A stretch of 64,000 nucleotides of DNA from assembly GCF_900547735.1 (NCBI RefSeq), contig NZ_URHZ01000002.1:62001-126000 (forward strand). Reading direction: 5' to 3'. The position numbers and the translations under genes are program-made. The DNA comes from an uncultured Clostridium sp. (GTDB lineage: Bacteria; Bacillota; Clostridia; Lachnospirales; Lachnospiraceae). The notes below the pieces were generated by a model, which did no database searches, was not told where the DNA came from, and saw only the letters and a program-made list of their open reading frames with translations. Shown one piece after another: positions 17,589 to 25,716 of the stretch (position 1 is the stretch's first letter; every line of letters begins with the position of its first letter).

Positions 17589-18676
17589 TGTTGATTTCCT
17601 CTCAGAATGCTGCATAGTTTTTCGGCAGCATCTCCTTTTCCGTAGTAGTCTTGTTTATTATCGCAGTCTACGACTGTATTATTAACTTTGTCTACAATAT
17701 CCTCTGAATTAGGATGGGCGAGTATATTGTGGTTTCCATTTAACGTCTCAACCCATTCAGTCTGTTCCCGTACAGTTACACATGGCGTATTTAATATGTA
17801 TGCTTCTTTTTGCAGTCCCCCCGAATCCGTAACCACTTTGAGCGCATTCTTTGTAAAATACAACATGTCCAAATATCCCATTGGCTCAACCAAAAAAATA
17901 TTCCTATATTGTTTTTCTTCGTATAAACTACTCACCAATCCTTTTGTCCTGGGATGTACCGAAAAGATAACCGGGTATTCTAATTTTTCAAATGCATCTA
18001 ATATCTCCGCAATCTTCTCTACAGAGTCGGTATTTTCTGCCCGGTGTACCGTTGCCAAATACCATTTATCCAAATTTCTCATTGTTCCCTGAATCACCCG
18101 AAGCCTTGAAAGCCATGTGTCTCTGCCGTTTTTTTCCATCTCTTTGGAATAAAACAAAACGGCGTCACACATTACATCTCCAATGTTATAAACACCTGAG
18201 TTGATTCCCTCTTTCTGAAGACTAGAGACTGCAGTGTCTGTTGGACACAATAATAATTTTGATATATGATCCGTCAATATCCGGTTGATTTCCTCCGGCA
18301 TATTCATATTATAAGAGCGAAGACCTGCTTCCACATGGATAATTGGGATATGCAATTTACTTGCTGCAAGTGCGCCGGCAAGTGTTGAATTGGTGTCGCC
18401 ATAAACGATAAGATAATCCGGCGTTTCTTTTATCAGTATTCCTTCTATAGCAGTCATCATATCTGCCGTCTGTCTGGCATGACTTCCCGAACCCACCCCT
18501 AAATTGAACTCCGGTTTCGGAATCTGTAATTCATCAAAAAATATATCTGACATATTTACGTCATAATGCTGTCCTGTATGAACTAATATTTCTTCATGTT
18601 CTTGACGTAATTTCCGTGACACTGCCGCTGCTTTTATAAACTGAGGCCTTGCTCCTACGATTGTCACTATTTTCAT
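17585..18676 (-). CDS. wbpI: Non-hydrolysing UDP-GlcNAc/UDP-GlcNAc3NAcA 2-epimerase (WbpI-like)
   Basis: A 363-residue epimerase of the WecB/WbpI family. The start MKIVTIVGARPQFIKAA is diagnostic, followed by HTGQHYD, VYGDTNSTLAGALAA, HVEAGLRSYN, MPEEINR and SDSGG-type TDSGGLQKEA. With the other Wbp homologues it probably converts UDP-GlcNAc3NAcA to the manno form, the final step of the pathway; plain UDP-GlcNAc 2-epimerase (WecB) remains possible. It lies between the dehydrogenase and WbpB-like genes, with an ATGA overlap downstream. Confidence 0.9.
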   Translation of the reverse strand: MKIVTIVGARPQFIKAAAVSRKLRQEHEEILVHTGQHYDVNMSDIFFDELQIPKPEFNLGVGSGSHARQTADMMTAIEGILIKETPDYLIVYGDTNSTLAGALAASKLHIPIIHVEAGLRSYNMNMPEEINRILTDHISKLLLCPTDTAVSSLQKEGINSGVYNIGDVMCDAVLFYSKEMEKNGRDTWLSRLRVIQGTMRNLDKWYLATVHRAENTDSVEKIAEILDAFEKLEYPVIFSVHPRTKGLVSSLYEEKQYRNIFLVEPMGYLDMLYFTKNALKVVTDSGGLQKEAYILNTPCVTVREQTEWVETLNGNHNILAHPNSEDIVDKVNNTVVDCDNKQDYYGKGDAAEKLCSILRGNQQ

Positions 18677-18689
18677 CTATACAGTTCTC

Positions 18690-20003
18690 CTATAAAATTT
18701 CTATATTATCTCTTGGCTGAATATTTTTCATTACATTTTTAGTGTCAAAAATGGCCTTCGCATTCGCTTGAATCATTGCATAATCGACATTAGAATGTGC
18801 GGTTGTTATCACCACCAAATCATACGAAGAAACTATTTCAGGGGTTAACTCTGTTAATCCCTGGACTGTGTTTCCGTGTTCTTTATATTCTGCAACCCAT
18901 GGATCATAGTATTTAACCAATGCCTTTTCTTTTTCCAGCTCTTCTATCACTCGTATAGCCGGACTTTCCCTGTAATCATCGATATCCTGTTTATAGGCAA
19001 CGCCCAATACCAAAACTTTGGCATTTTTTAAGGCTTTTTCATAATTATTCAAAATCTTTCCAGCCCGCTCCACACAATATTCCGGCATCCGATCATTGAT
19101 CATCATGGAACTCTCAATCATCGATGTATGAAATCCATACTCTCTTGCTTTCCATGACAAATAATAGGGATCAAGAGGAATGCAATGCCCTCCCAGACCT
19201 GGTCCGGGATAGAACGGCTGGAATCCGTACGGTTTCGATTTGGCAGCATCTACGACCTCCCACATGCTGATTCCCATTTTGTTACATAACATCGTCAACT
19301 CATTGACCAGTCCGATATTGATATTTCGATAGGTATTTTCCAGAATTTTTTCCATTTCCGCCACAGACGGAGATGATACTTCATACACATCTCCATCCAA
19401 CACTGTGCGGTACATAGCGGCAATCACTTCTGTAGCATCTTTCCCGATTGCCCCAACTACCTTAGGAGTGTTTTTAGTTTTGTAGATCAAATTACCCGGG
19501 TCCACGCGTTCAGGCGAAAACCCCAAATAAAAATCGGTTCCGCATTTCAGGCCGGAACCGTCTTCTAAAATTGGTTTTATCAGTTCTTCCGTTGTCCCCG
19601 GATACGTCGTGGATTCCAGAACTACCATTGTTTCTTTTTTTAAATATTTTGCAATTTCTTTAGTGGAATCACGTACGTAACTGATATCAGGCTGCTGGTG
19701 CTTATCTAACGGGGTAGGCACACAAATTGCGATAAAATCTACATCCTTGACAAAAGAAAAATCCGTTGTAGCCGAAAGAATTCCTGTCTCTACTAAATTT
19801 TTCAAATCACTGTCAACCACATCACCAATATAGTTATTGCCTTCGTTTACCAATTTCACCTTTTCGCACTGGACATCAAAGCCAATTGTGTGAAATCCTG
19901 CTTTTGCCTTTTCTACCGCAAGTGGAAGACCTACATAACCAAGTCCAACCACGCCTACCGTCAGTTTTCTTTCAGAAATTTTTTGCAACATTTTTTCTTT
20001 CAT
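18690..20003 (-). CDS. wbpA: UDP-GlcNAc 6-dehydrogenase (WbpA-like nucleotide-sugar dehydrogenase)
   Basis: A 437-residue NAD-dependent dehydrogenase that oxidises C6 of a UDP-N-acetylhexosamine to the carboxylate. The Rossmann motif VGVVGLGYVGLPLA is at 16-29, the sugar-binding segment STTYPGTTEE at 131-140, and the catalytic Cys274 lies in GLGGHCIPLDPYY. The C-terminal domain contains VLGVAYKQDIDDYRESPA. Among nucleotide-sugar dehydrogenases the WbpA/WbpO branch is favoured by the adjacent 2-epimerase, WbpB and WbpD homologues. It supplies UDP-GlcNAcA, the first intermediate of the diacetamido-uronic acid pathway. Confidence 0.9.
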   Translation of the reverse strand: MKEKMLQKISERKLTVGVVGLGYVGLPLAVEKAKAGFHTIGFDVQCEKVKLVNEGNNYIGDVVDSDLKNLVETGILSATTDFSFVKDVDFIAICVPTPLDKHQQPDISYVRDSTKEIAKYLKKETMVVLESTTYPGTTEELIKPILEDGSGLKCGTDFYLGFSPERVDPGNLIYKTKNTPKVVGAIGKDATEVIAAMYRTVLDGDVYEVSSPSVAEMEKILENTYRNINIGLVNELTMLCNKMGISMWEVVDAAKSKPYGFQPFYPGPGLGGHCIPLDPYYLSWKAREYGFHTSMIESSMMINDRMPEYCVERAGKILNNYEKALKNAKVLVLGVAYKQDIDDYRESPAIRVIEELEKEKALVKYYDPWVAEYKEHGNTVQGLTELTPEIVSSYDLVVITTAHSNVDYAMIQANAKAIFDTKNVMKNIQPRDNIEIL

Positions 20004-20020
20004 TATTCTCTTTTATCTCC

Positions 20021-21241
20021 TTAAAATAAATCTGCAAATTGAGCAGCTAATTTTTCGTAAGTAAAGTATTCCAGTACCGCATGTTTCCCATTCATTCCCA
20101 TTTTTTTTCTTTCTTCTTCCGGCAGTTCATGCAGCGCGCAGATTCCCTCCGATAATGCCTCCACATTTTCTGCTTCAACTGAAATGCCGCAATGATACTG
20201 CATAATGTAATTATTGGGAGCATCTACCGCATAAAGAATCGGTTTTCCTGACATCATAGAATCAAACAGCTTATTCATACAAATACCAAATCGGAACATA
20301 TCATTGCGCAGTGCCCCCACGTAGAGGGCATCTGCCTGCTCTAATAATTCAGGAATTGCACATTTAGGAACCGGAGGTAAAAACACAAAGCTGTCTTTTG
20401 GGTTCGTCTGAGCCAGTTCTTTTAATTCTTCCTTTTGGCTTCCATTTCCCACAAAGACAACCGCTATATTGAGATGATTTAGTTTTTGTACAGCCTCTAT
20501 CAAACAGGTCAGTGCATAAGAACGGGTATGACTTCCAAAAAAACAAATGATAAATTTTCCTTCCTGCTTTAGCTTTGTAAAAGCCTGTCTGTGTTTGGCC
20601 GGAAGTTCTTTTTCATTGAGCCATTCTTCTAACACAACACCATTGGAAACTGTTTTAAACTTTTCCGCTTGCATCCCATGATCAACAAAATACTCCTTGG
20701 CGCCAGGTAATAATGAAACTATATAATCCGCATGTTTACAAAAGGAGTTTTCTGCTATCTGCATCAAAATAACAAAGGGATTTGTTCTTTTCATTTTCCC
20801 TAATTCAATCAGGGTAATGGGCCACATATCATGCACTTCATGTATCAACTTCGCTTTTCCCTTTTTCGCAATCCTCTGACCCGCGTATGTATCCAGAGGA
20901 TAGGTGGAAGAAGTAATGACAACGTCCGGTTTCCATTTTTCCGCTATCCTGCCCGCGTTCAGCCACAGTTTTCCAACAAAGCGAAACATGGTAAAAGCCC
21001 GCGTGACTCCATTTCCCTGATAGTCACCGGTTCTCAGCCAGTAATAATCAATCCCATCGATCTCTTCTTTCTGGAAATCTTTTTTTACCTTAGGATTCTT
21101 TATTCTAAGATGAGAAAAATCGCCGGCAATAATCCTGACATGATGCCCCATCTTAACCCATTCTCTGGCGAGATAGTACGGCCTGAATTCCATTCCCATC
21201 TCAGGGCTTCCGGCGTAATGATTAATTAATAATATGTTCAT
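20021..21241 (-). CDS. Glycosyltransferase family 4 (WbuB-like)
   Basis: A 406-residue GT-B transferase. It starts MNILLINHYAGSPEMGMEFR, and the pattern EFRPYYLAREWVKMGHHVRIIAGD is seen in WbuB-type GT4 enzymes that often add the second sugar (such as L-FucNAc). The C-terminal domain has FFGSHTRSYALTCLIEA and the donor region RFGICMNKLFDSMMSGKPIL. It is the third gene after the terminator, immediately after the initiating sugar transferase, which fits a second-sugar role. The sugar is not determined. Confidence 0.85.
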   Translation of the reverse strand: MNILLINHYAGSPEMGMEFRPYYLAREWVKMGHHVRIIAGDFSHLRIKNPKVKKDFQKEEIDGIDYYWLRTGDYQGNGVTRAFTMFRFVGKLWLNAGRIAEKWKPDVVITSSTYPLDTYAGQRIAKKGKAKLIHEVHDMWPITLIELGKMKRTNPFVILMQIAENSFCKHADYIVSLLPGAKEYFVDHGMQAEKFKTVSNGVVLEEWLNEKELPAKHRQAFTKLKQEGKFIICFFGSHTRSYALTCLIEAVQKLNHLNIAVVFVGNGSQKEELKELAQTNPKDSFVFLPPVPKCAIPELLEQADALYVGALRNDMFRFGICMNKLFDSMMSGKPILYAVDAPNNYIMQYHCGISVEAENVEALSEGICALHELPEEERKKMGMNGKHAVLEYFTYEKLAAQFADLF

Positions 21242-21258
21242 ATAAGTTATCCTGTCAT

Positions 21259-21954
21259 TTATTTTATGACCGCTAATACGGTTTTAATTAAAAGCATTAT
21301 TTCAGAAATCAAAGAAAATGATTTAAGTGCTTCCAAATTCAGCCGCATCTTTCTCACCAACACCCGCTCCACATAAACCTGGTCTGCGCTCAGCCCTTCG
21401 TCCATCCCCTCAGCAATGAGCTTATCCTCATCTTTAAATTCAATGCTGGCCTCGCTCGTCACACCCGCGGGCAAAAGCAGTGTCGCATACATCTCCTTTG
21501 AATATTTTCCCAAAAATTTCGGCACCTCCGGCCGGGTTCCGACGAAGGTCATCTCACCTTTCCAAATATTGATAAGCTGCGGCAGTTCATCCAATCGGCA
21601 GCCCCTCAGCTTTTTACCGGCCTTTGTAATGCGGACATCCTGATCCACGGTCACAAGGCTGCCGATTCGCTCGGCATTTTGCACCATGGTGCGAAATTTG
21701 TAGATGCGGAACCGACGGCCATACTGTGTCACCCGTTCCTGACGGTAGAAAACGGGCCCTGCGGAGTCAAGCCTGATCCAGAGAGATAGTAGCAAAAGCA
21801 CTGGAGACAAGAGGAGCAGCATAACAGACGACATGACAAAATCAAAAGAACGTTTTATCAGCAGGCTGATTTTGCGTTTTTCTAGTCGTTCGTAATATGG
21901 TCTGACCTCTTCTGTGCGCATAAATTCAGGAAGCTGTTCCCATCTGCAAAGCAT
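21259..21954 (-). CDS. Initiating sugar-phosphate transferase (PglC/WcaJ-type)
   Basis: A 231-residue polyprenyl-phosphate sugar-1-phosphate transferase. After one membrane span (residues 34-57) come FYRQERVTQYGRRFRIYKFRTMV and LRGCRLDELPQLINIWKGEMTFVGTRPE, the hallmark catalytic region with the Asp-Glu pair. It links the first sugar to undecaprenyl phosphate and so starts each repeat unit. GAGGAGAG before MLCRWEQL sets the start; a 22-codon longer frame would overlap the aminotransferase gene. It follows a DegT aminotransferase, a pairing seen in loci that begin with a 4-amino sugar. Confidence 0.92.
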   Translation of the reverse strand: MLCRWEQLPEFMRTEEVRPYYERLEKRKISLLIKRSFDFVMSSVMLLLLSPVLLLLSLWIRLDSAGPVFYRQERVTQYGRRFRIYKFRTMVQNAERIGSLVTVDQDVRITKAGKKLRGCRLDELPQLINIWKGEMTFVGTRPEVPKFLGKYSKEMYATLLLPAGVTSEASIEFKDEDKLIAEGMDEGLSADQVYVERVLVRKMRLNLEALKSFSLISEIMLLIKTVLAVIK

Positions 21955-21986
21955 GATTCTCTCCTCAACTATTTTATTTGAATTTT

Positions 21987-23219
21987 TTACTTCATTTCTT
22001 CTTCCAACTCTCGGTAACACTGCTTAAAAACATCTATTACAAACTCTACCTGTTCGTCGGTCAAGCAGGTATGAAGCGGAAGAGTGATTTCATTTTCAAA
22101 CTGTCTGTATGCATTTGGATAATCTTTGATATCAAATCCCAGATTTATGTAAGCCGTGTGCATCGGCAGCGGCTTATAGTGTACGTTGGCCGCCACACCG
22201 GCCTCAGCCATGCGGCTAATCAGCTGGTTACGAAATTCCAGATTTTTTCCGTCCAGACGCACAAGGTAAAGGTGGCGACTGGAATGATATTCCTGTTCTG
22301 AACTTGCCTCCAGATCATGGCACAGGATTTTGAGCGGCAGCCCGTTTAGCGCCTCGCTATACCGGGCTACAATCTCCCTACGCCTCTCCAGGATTCCGGG
22401 ATACCTCCGCATCTGTGCCAGCCCAATCCCCGCCATAATATCAGTCATATTGCATTTATAGGCAGGTATAACGATATCATATTCCCAGGCTCCCAGTTTT
22501 GTTTTTGCTAAAGCATCCTTGCTCTGTCCATGAAGAGACAGCAGCATAAACTGCTGGTAAATCCACTCGTTATCAATACCGTGAATCTCCTTCCACACGA
22601 GCGCACCGCCTTCTGCTGTCGTCAGATTTTTCACTGCATGAAAGGAGAAAGCGGTAATATCTGCCACTTCACCGCACATTCTTCCATTTCTGGATGCACC
22701 AAACGCATGGGCGGCGTCCGCCAGTATGATAATCCGTCCAAAGTTTTCCTGAATTACACTCGTTGGATGGAATAGTGCCTTTTTTCGTTCTACAATTTCA
22801 AATATCCGGTCATAATCACACATCACTCCGCCGATATCCACCGGAATAATCGCTTTTGTTTTTTCCGTGATTGCCTGTTCCAGCTTTTCATAATCCATCT
22901 CATAGGAATTCGGAGCCGTATCAACTAAAATCAGTTTTGCCCCCACGTGACAGACCACACTGGCGCTTGCCGTATATGTATATGCGCTGGTAATCACTTC
23001 ATCTCCGGATCCTATACCCAGGAAGCGAAGCGCCAGCTCCGCGCACGCCGTCGCTGAATTCAGGCAAACCGCTCTCGGGGCATGAACAAATGCTGCAATC
23101 TGCCTCTCAAATTCTTTTGTTTTTGGTCCTGTGGTGATCCAACCAGATTTCAGTGCCTCTGCAACTTCTTTTATTTCTTCCTCCGTGATATCCGGCGGTG
23201 AAAATGGAACTTTCAGCAT
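21987..23219 (-). CDS. DegT/DnrJ/EryC1/StrS aminotransferase (nucleotide-sugar)
   Basis: A 410-residue PLP-dependent aminotransferase; Lys197 in FSFHAVKNLTTAEGG is the Schiff-base lysine, and VCLNSATACAELALR binds cofactor phosphate. It is a different branch from the WbpE-like gene at 7198 and resembles ArnB/PglE-type enzymes that aminate C4 of a UDP-4-keto-6-deoxy sugar. The expected 4,6-dehydratase partner is not in this window. AAGGAGG lies upstream of the ATG. It is the first structural gene after the loaP terminator and decayed IS200, and its product probably feeds the next gene, the initiating transferase. Confidence 0.88.
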   Translation of the reverse strand: MLKVPFSPPDITEEEIKEVAEALKSGWITTGPKTKEFERQIAAFVHAPRAVCLNSATACAELALRFLGIGSGDEVITSAYTYTASASVVCHVGAKLILVDTAPNSYEMDYEKLEQAITEKTKAIIPVDIGGVMCDYDRIFEIVERKKALFHPTSVIQENFGRIIILADAAHAFGASRNGRMCGEVADITAFSFHAVKNLTTAEGGALVWKEIHGIDNEWIYQQFMLLSLHGQSKDALAKTKLGAWEYDIVIPAYKCNMTDIMAGIGLAQMRRYPGILERRREIVARYSEALNGLPLKILCHDLEASSEQEYHSSRHLYLVRLDGKNLEFRNQLISRMAEAGVAANVHYKPLPMHTAYINLGFDIKDYPNAYRQFENEITLPLHTCLTDEQVEFVIDVFKQCYRELEEEMK

Positions 23220-23239
23220 ATGCAGTATCCTCCTTCATC

Positions 23240-23757
23240 TTTCCGTCCGCGTACAGACAAGTCAGTTTTAAGCAGTCGTCGCCCCCCGTAATACAGCCGT
23301 CTTGGCGAACGAGTATAACCCTTTGTTGCCAGGCCATGGCTCAAGGCACTAGCTTTCTCTTCATTCAAGTAACTATGATTTCGGCTTGTTGCTACCTCTT
23401 AAGGGGTATTAGTACTACTTCACCTTTAACCCTTAAAAGACTCTCAATATTGTTTTACGCTTCGTTTACCCTGTATAATATCGTACTTTTCTTGTACCTC
23501 GATATATTTTTTAAGGTGGTTCTTTATAGCCACTATACCTGCATAATATTCTTTTCGACCCAAAATGCCGGTTTCCCAATTTAGCTTTGCATGCCGGACG
23601 AGCAGCGTAAAAGCCGCTTTTCCCTTCAGGTAGCAAATAAAGCTGAATCCACTGTTTTTTTGTCGGTGTTCTCACCAGCATACGGACATGATCAGCCATT
23701 AGATAGTCTACGATAATATCGACTCACTTGTAAGAACATAACTGTTTCAAAGTATCT
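23240..23757 (-). mobile_element. Decayed IS200-family insertion sequence
   Basis: The stretch holds a broken TnpA gene (about 23430-23757) plus roughly 190 bases of 3'-terminal sequence of the element, up to the ribosome binding site of the aminotransferase gene. Boundaries are approximate. It lies between loaP and the polysaccharide genes, in the expected transcript leader, on the same strand. Confidence 0.65.
23430..23757 (-). pseudogene. tnpA: IS200-family transposase TnpA remnant
   Basis: Translation of the minus strand gives LKQLCSYK, a stop codon, then VDIIVDYLMADHVRMLVRTP, EGKSGF, LGNRHFGSKR and, after frameshifts, YIEVQEKYDIIQGKRSVKQY. These match in order the TnpA segments around the HUH-type HVHMLV active site, the GKS loop and the NRxFW..GYYV segment of IS200/IS605 transposases. 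The HUH motif is altered (HVR for HVH), the N-terminus is missing and the frame is broken, so it is inactive. Confidence 0.8.
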
Positions 23758-23761
23758 CGCA

Positions 23762-23793
23762 ACTAAATAAAGAGTCTGCCTTCGCAGACTCTT
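23762..23793 (-). terminator. Intrinsic terminator between loaP and the polysaccharide genes
   Basis: On the minus strand AAGAGTCTGC and GCAGACTCTT form a perfect ten-pair stem with a four-base loop, followed by TTATTT. It stands about 70 bases after the loaP stop. LoaP proteins suppress such terminators, so this is a likely regulatory target. Confidence 0.8.
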
Positions 23794-23865
23794 GCAACGG
23801 GCGCGGCGGCATATTACACCATCACGCGAATGCGCTTCCCATACCCGCCCGATATTGGTCAACCT

Positions 23866-24504
23866 TTACTCTTTCCCCACTACTTCTATTCCAAGCTTTA
23901 CATCGACCATTCTGCCGGCAAATGGCATTCTTATTGTAACTTCTCTTTTATGAAGATTTATCTTCTCCACACACCCCTCCAGTCCTTTCAGTGGCCCTTC
24001 CTGAACAATTACTTTTTTACCGATGCCACTCCTGACATCCGGCTCATCCGACCTATGGGTTTTAGAATAGTTCTCCTTTACAATCTTTTGACCATTGTCC
24101 AAACTGCATGAGTTAGAATTTTGAGAAATACGTTCTCTGACTGGCTCAATATTAATTTTCGACACTCTGGTAACATGGTCTCTATCCCCGATCGCCTTTA
24201 TCCATCTCTCTTCATCTTCCGATAAAGCCAAAAAAAGAAAGTTCCCGTCTTGCAGAACTTTCGTCAACCGACCGACCTGTTTCAATCTACTGTACAATTC
24301 TTCCGCGTTACCGGAATCAGCAAATACATAACCGGGGAATAAGATTTCTTCCACATGCTGCCAGCTCCCTTTGAACTTCTTCACCCGCTCTTTTTTCGGT
24401 ATAAAACATTCTCGCAGGCTGTCTTCACGAAGTGTCAATTGTTTCTTTATTAACTCTGCTGTCTTCTCTTCCTGTCCTCCCTGGACTTGTATTACATACC
24501 ACAT
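23866..24504 (-). CDS. loaP: LoaP-type NusG paralogue, transcription antiterminator
   Basis: A 212-residue NusG-family protein. The NGN domain starts MWYVIQVQGGQEEKTAELI and contains FPGYVFADS (about 58-66). A KOW domain follows at about 155-185, with GKKVIVQEGPLKGLEGCVEKI, then VTIRMPFAGRMVDVKLGIEVV. A linker of roughly 35 residues separates them. LoaP paralogues in Firmicutes modify RNA polymerase to read through terminators in long polysaccharide or antibiotic operons, and this gene opens a 17-kb polysaccharide operon. A promoter lies about 360 bases upstream, and an intrinsic terminator lies just downstream. The length exceeds most LoaP proteins because of the linker. Confidence 0.87.
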   Translation of the reverse strand: MWYVIQVQGGQEEKTAELIKKQLTLREDSLRECFIPKKERVKKFKGSWQHVEEILFPGYVFADSGNAEELYSRLKQVGRLTKVLQDGNFLFLALSEDEERWIKAIGDRDHVTRVSKINIEPVRERISQNSNSCSLDNGQKIVKENYSKTHRSDEPDVRSGIGKKVIVQEGPLKGLEGCVEKINLHKREVTIRMPFAGRMVDVKLGIEVVGKE

Positions 24505-24799
24505 ATCTGCCGTTCTTCCTTCCTGCGGAAGCGGAAGCGTTCAGAGCTTTTTACATATATTAGGGTAAATTAGGGTAAGCTTCGCCATTTGCACATTAAA
24601 TAAAAAAATTCAGTGTGCAATCGTAGTATTACCCTCTATTACCATATAGCCCGGAATCTGTGTGCCAATGCTTCACGTCATCTGCCTATAATCCTGTACC
24701 CTCATCCTATTTGCATATTTTATCATTTTGCTGCGAGCGCTTAAAAGTTTGTATTATAATGCATTTCTTTATACACTGTAGCACCGTTTTTCAAACGTA

Positions 24800-24827
24800 T
24801 GTCGCTTAACAATTGCATTAAGCGACA
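24800..24827. repeat. Perfect dyad in the loaP leader
   Basis: TGTCGCTTAA (24800-24809) and TTAAGCGACA (24818-24827) are perfectly complementary across an eight-base centre. It lies about 40 bases downstream of the loaP promoter, so it would be an RNA hairpin at the start of the transcript or an operator. No T-tract follows on either strand, so it is not a standard terminator. Confidence 0.7.
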
Positions 24828-24866
24828 CCTTTCGATTCAATATATACAAATTTCCGAGTTTCGTAA

Positions 24867-24895
24867 ATTATAACACCAATCCTGAGTAAGGTCAA
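24867..24895 (-). promoter_or_regulatory. Sigma-A-type promoter of loaP and the polysaccharide operon
   Basis: On the minus strand TTGACC (24890-24895) and TATAAT (24867-24872) are exactly 17 bases apart. Transcription would start near 24860 and give a leader of about 355 bases before loaP. The rest of the leader contains a second stem (TTGCACA/TGTGCAA near 24590-24625) and no gene. Confidence 0.75.
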
Positions 24896-25092
24896 TATTC
24901 GTCCCCTGAATCTAACAGTAAGTTATTCCTAATATTTTCTTATTTTTTCTTGAATCCCATAATATGGTTTTCCATTTTTCGTATTTCTTTTATGAAACTA
25001 TCAAATTCCTGATTATCTGCTTCCTACATAGAATAATTAAACATGCCAAACTCTTCCCTACCTTATACATTAACAAACAATCGATATTAATC
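24896..25092. other. AT-rich intergenic region without a gene
   Basis: Between the loaP promoter and the terminator of the murI operon I see only AT-rich DNA with short frames and no ribosome binding site. Confidence 0.4.
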
Positions 25093-25131
25093 AAAAAAAG
25101 TCCGGCACCTAAATAGGAGTTCCAGACTTTT
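25093..25131 (-). terminator. Intrinsic terminator of the ddl-murI-ywiB operon
   Basis: On the minus strand AAAAGTCTGG pairs with CCGGACTTTT (one mismatch) and is followed by a run of seven T. It is about 140 bases after the DUF1934 stop codon, with no gene between. Confidence 0.7.
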
Positions 25132-25268
25132 CCGTTTATCTTCATAGTTTTTTTACGCGCCTGTATATTTACTGTAGCTCATCTTCCAACCTCAGCCTAT
25201 TTGCCGCGGATTTTTCGTTCCCACGGCTATCTCCACTGTAAATGCTGTCCTTAATCCCGGCTATTCGC

Positions 25269-25715
25269 TCACTCCCCAAGCCTAAAATCCGCCTTCGCCT
25301 TCGACCGTATATCAATCACAATATGGCACTGCGAAACCGTTTCGTAATTCACTTCCAGCGAATACTCAATCTCCACCAGCAGTCGATCCGGACTTTCTTC
25401 TCTTACAATGTCATCCGTGTTCACCCCGACCATCATCTGGCCGAACGGCATTGCGTAACAGCAAACATTTGTCTTTTCTTTCTCAAATACCATGTGGGAG
25501 CGGGCGCTTCCGTTTTTGATTATCTCTACCGTCCCGTCGCCAACCTTGATCGTGTTGCGGATAGCTCCCTCCACGCCCTCGATCAGCTCGTCATAGAGAA
25601 TATAGTGTTTCCCATTTTTTAGATAATAGGTGCCCGCCGTAATTACGGATACATCGTCGCTTTCGCCGTCCACCATATGGGCTCCGCTGATGCTTACAAG
25701 TACATCCTTTGTCAT
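25269..25715 (-). CDS. DUF1934 (YwiB-like) beta-barrel protein
   Basis: A 148-residue protein of the DUF1934/YwiB family, with unknown function. Features are the start MTKDVLVSISG, the region TYYLKNGKHYILYDE, and FEKEKTNVCCYAMPFGQMMVGV, then a C-terminal strand VNYETVSQCHIVIDIR. The fold is a calycin-like barrel, by family knowledge. GAGGAG lies seven bases before the ATG, which follows the murI stop by one base, so the two are coupled. A longer frame exists within murI but lacks a start signal. Association with murI suggests a cell-envelope connection only by position. Confidence 0.82.
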   Translation of the reverse strand: MTKDVLVSISGAHMVDGESDDVSVITAGTYYLKNGKHYILYDELIEGVEGAIRNTIKVGDGTVEIIKNGSARSHMVFEKEKTNVCCYAMPFGQMMVGVNTDDIVREESPDRLLVEIEYSLEVNYETVSQCHIVIDIRSKAKADFRLGE

Positions 25716-25716
25716 A

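Noticed and set aside
23511..23699. Independent small gene of 62 residues
   Set aside because: Its translation is the middle of an IS200 TnpA with a broken frame on both sides.
24505..24870. T-box or known riboswitch in the loaP leader
   Set aside because: I see no T-box consensus, specifier loop or known aptamer core. Only simple dyads are visible.
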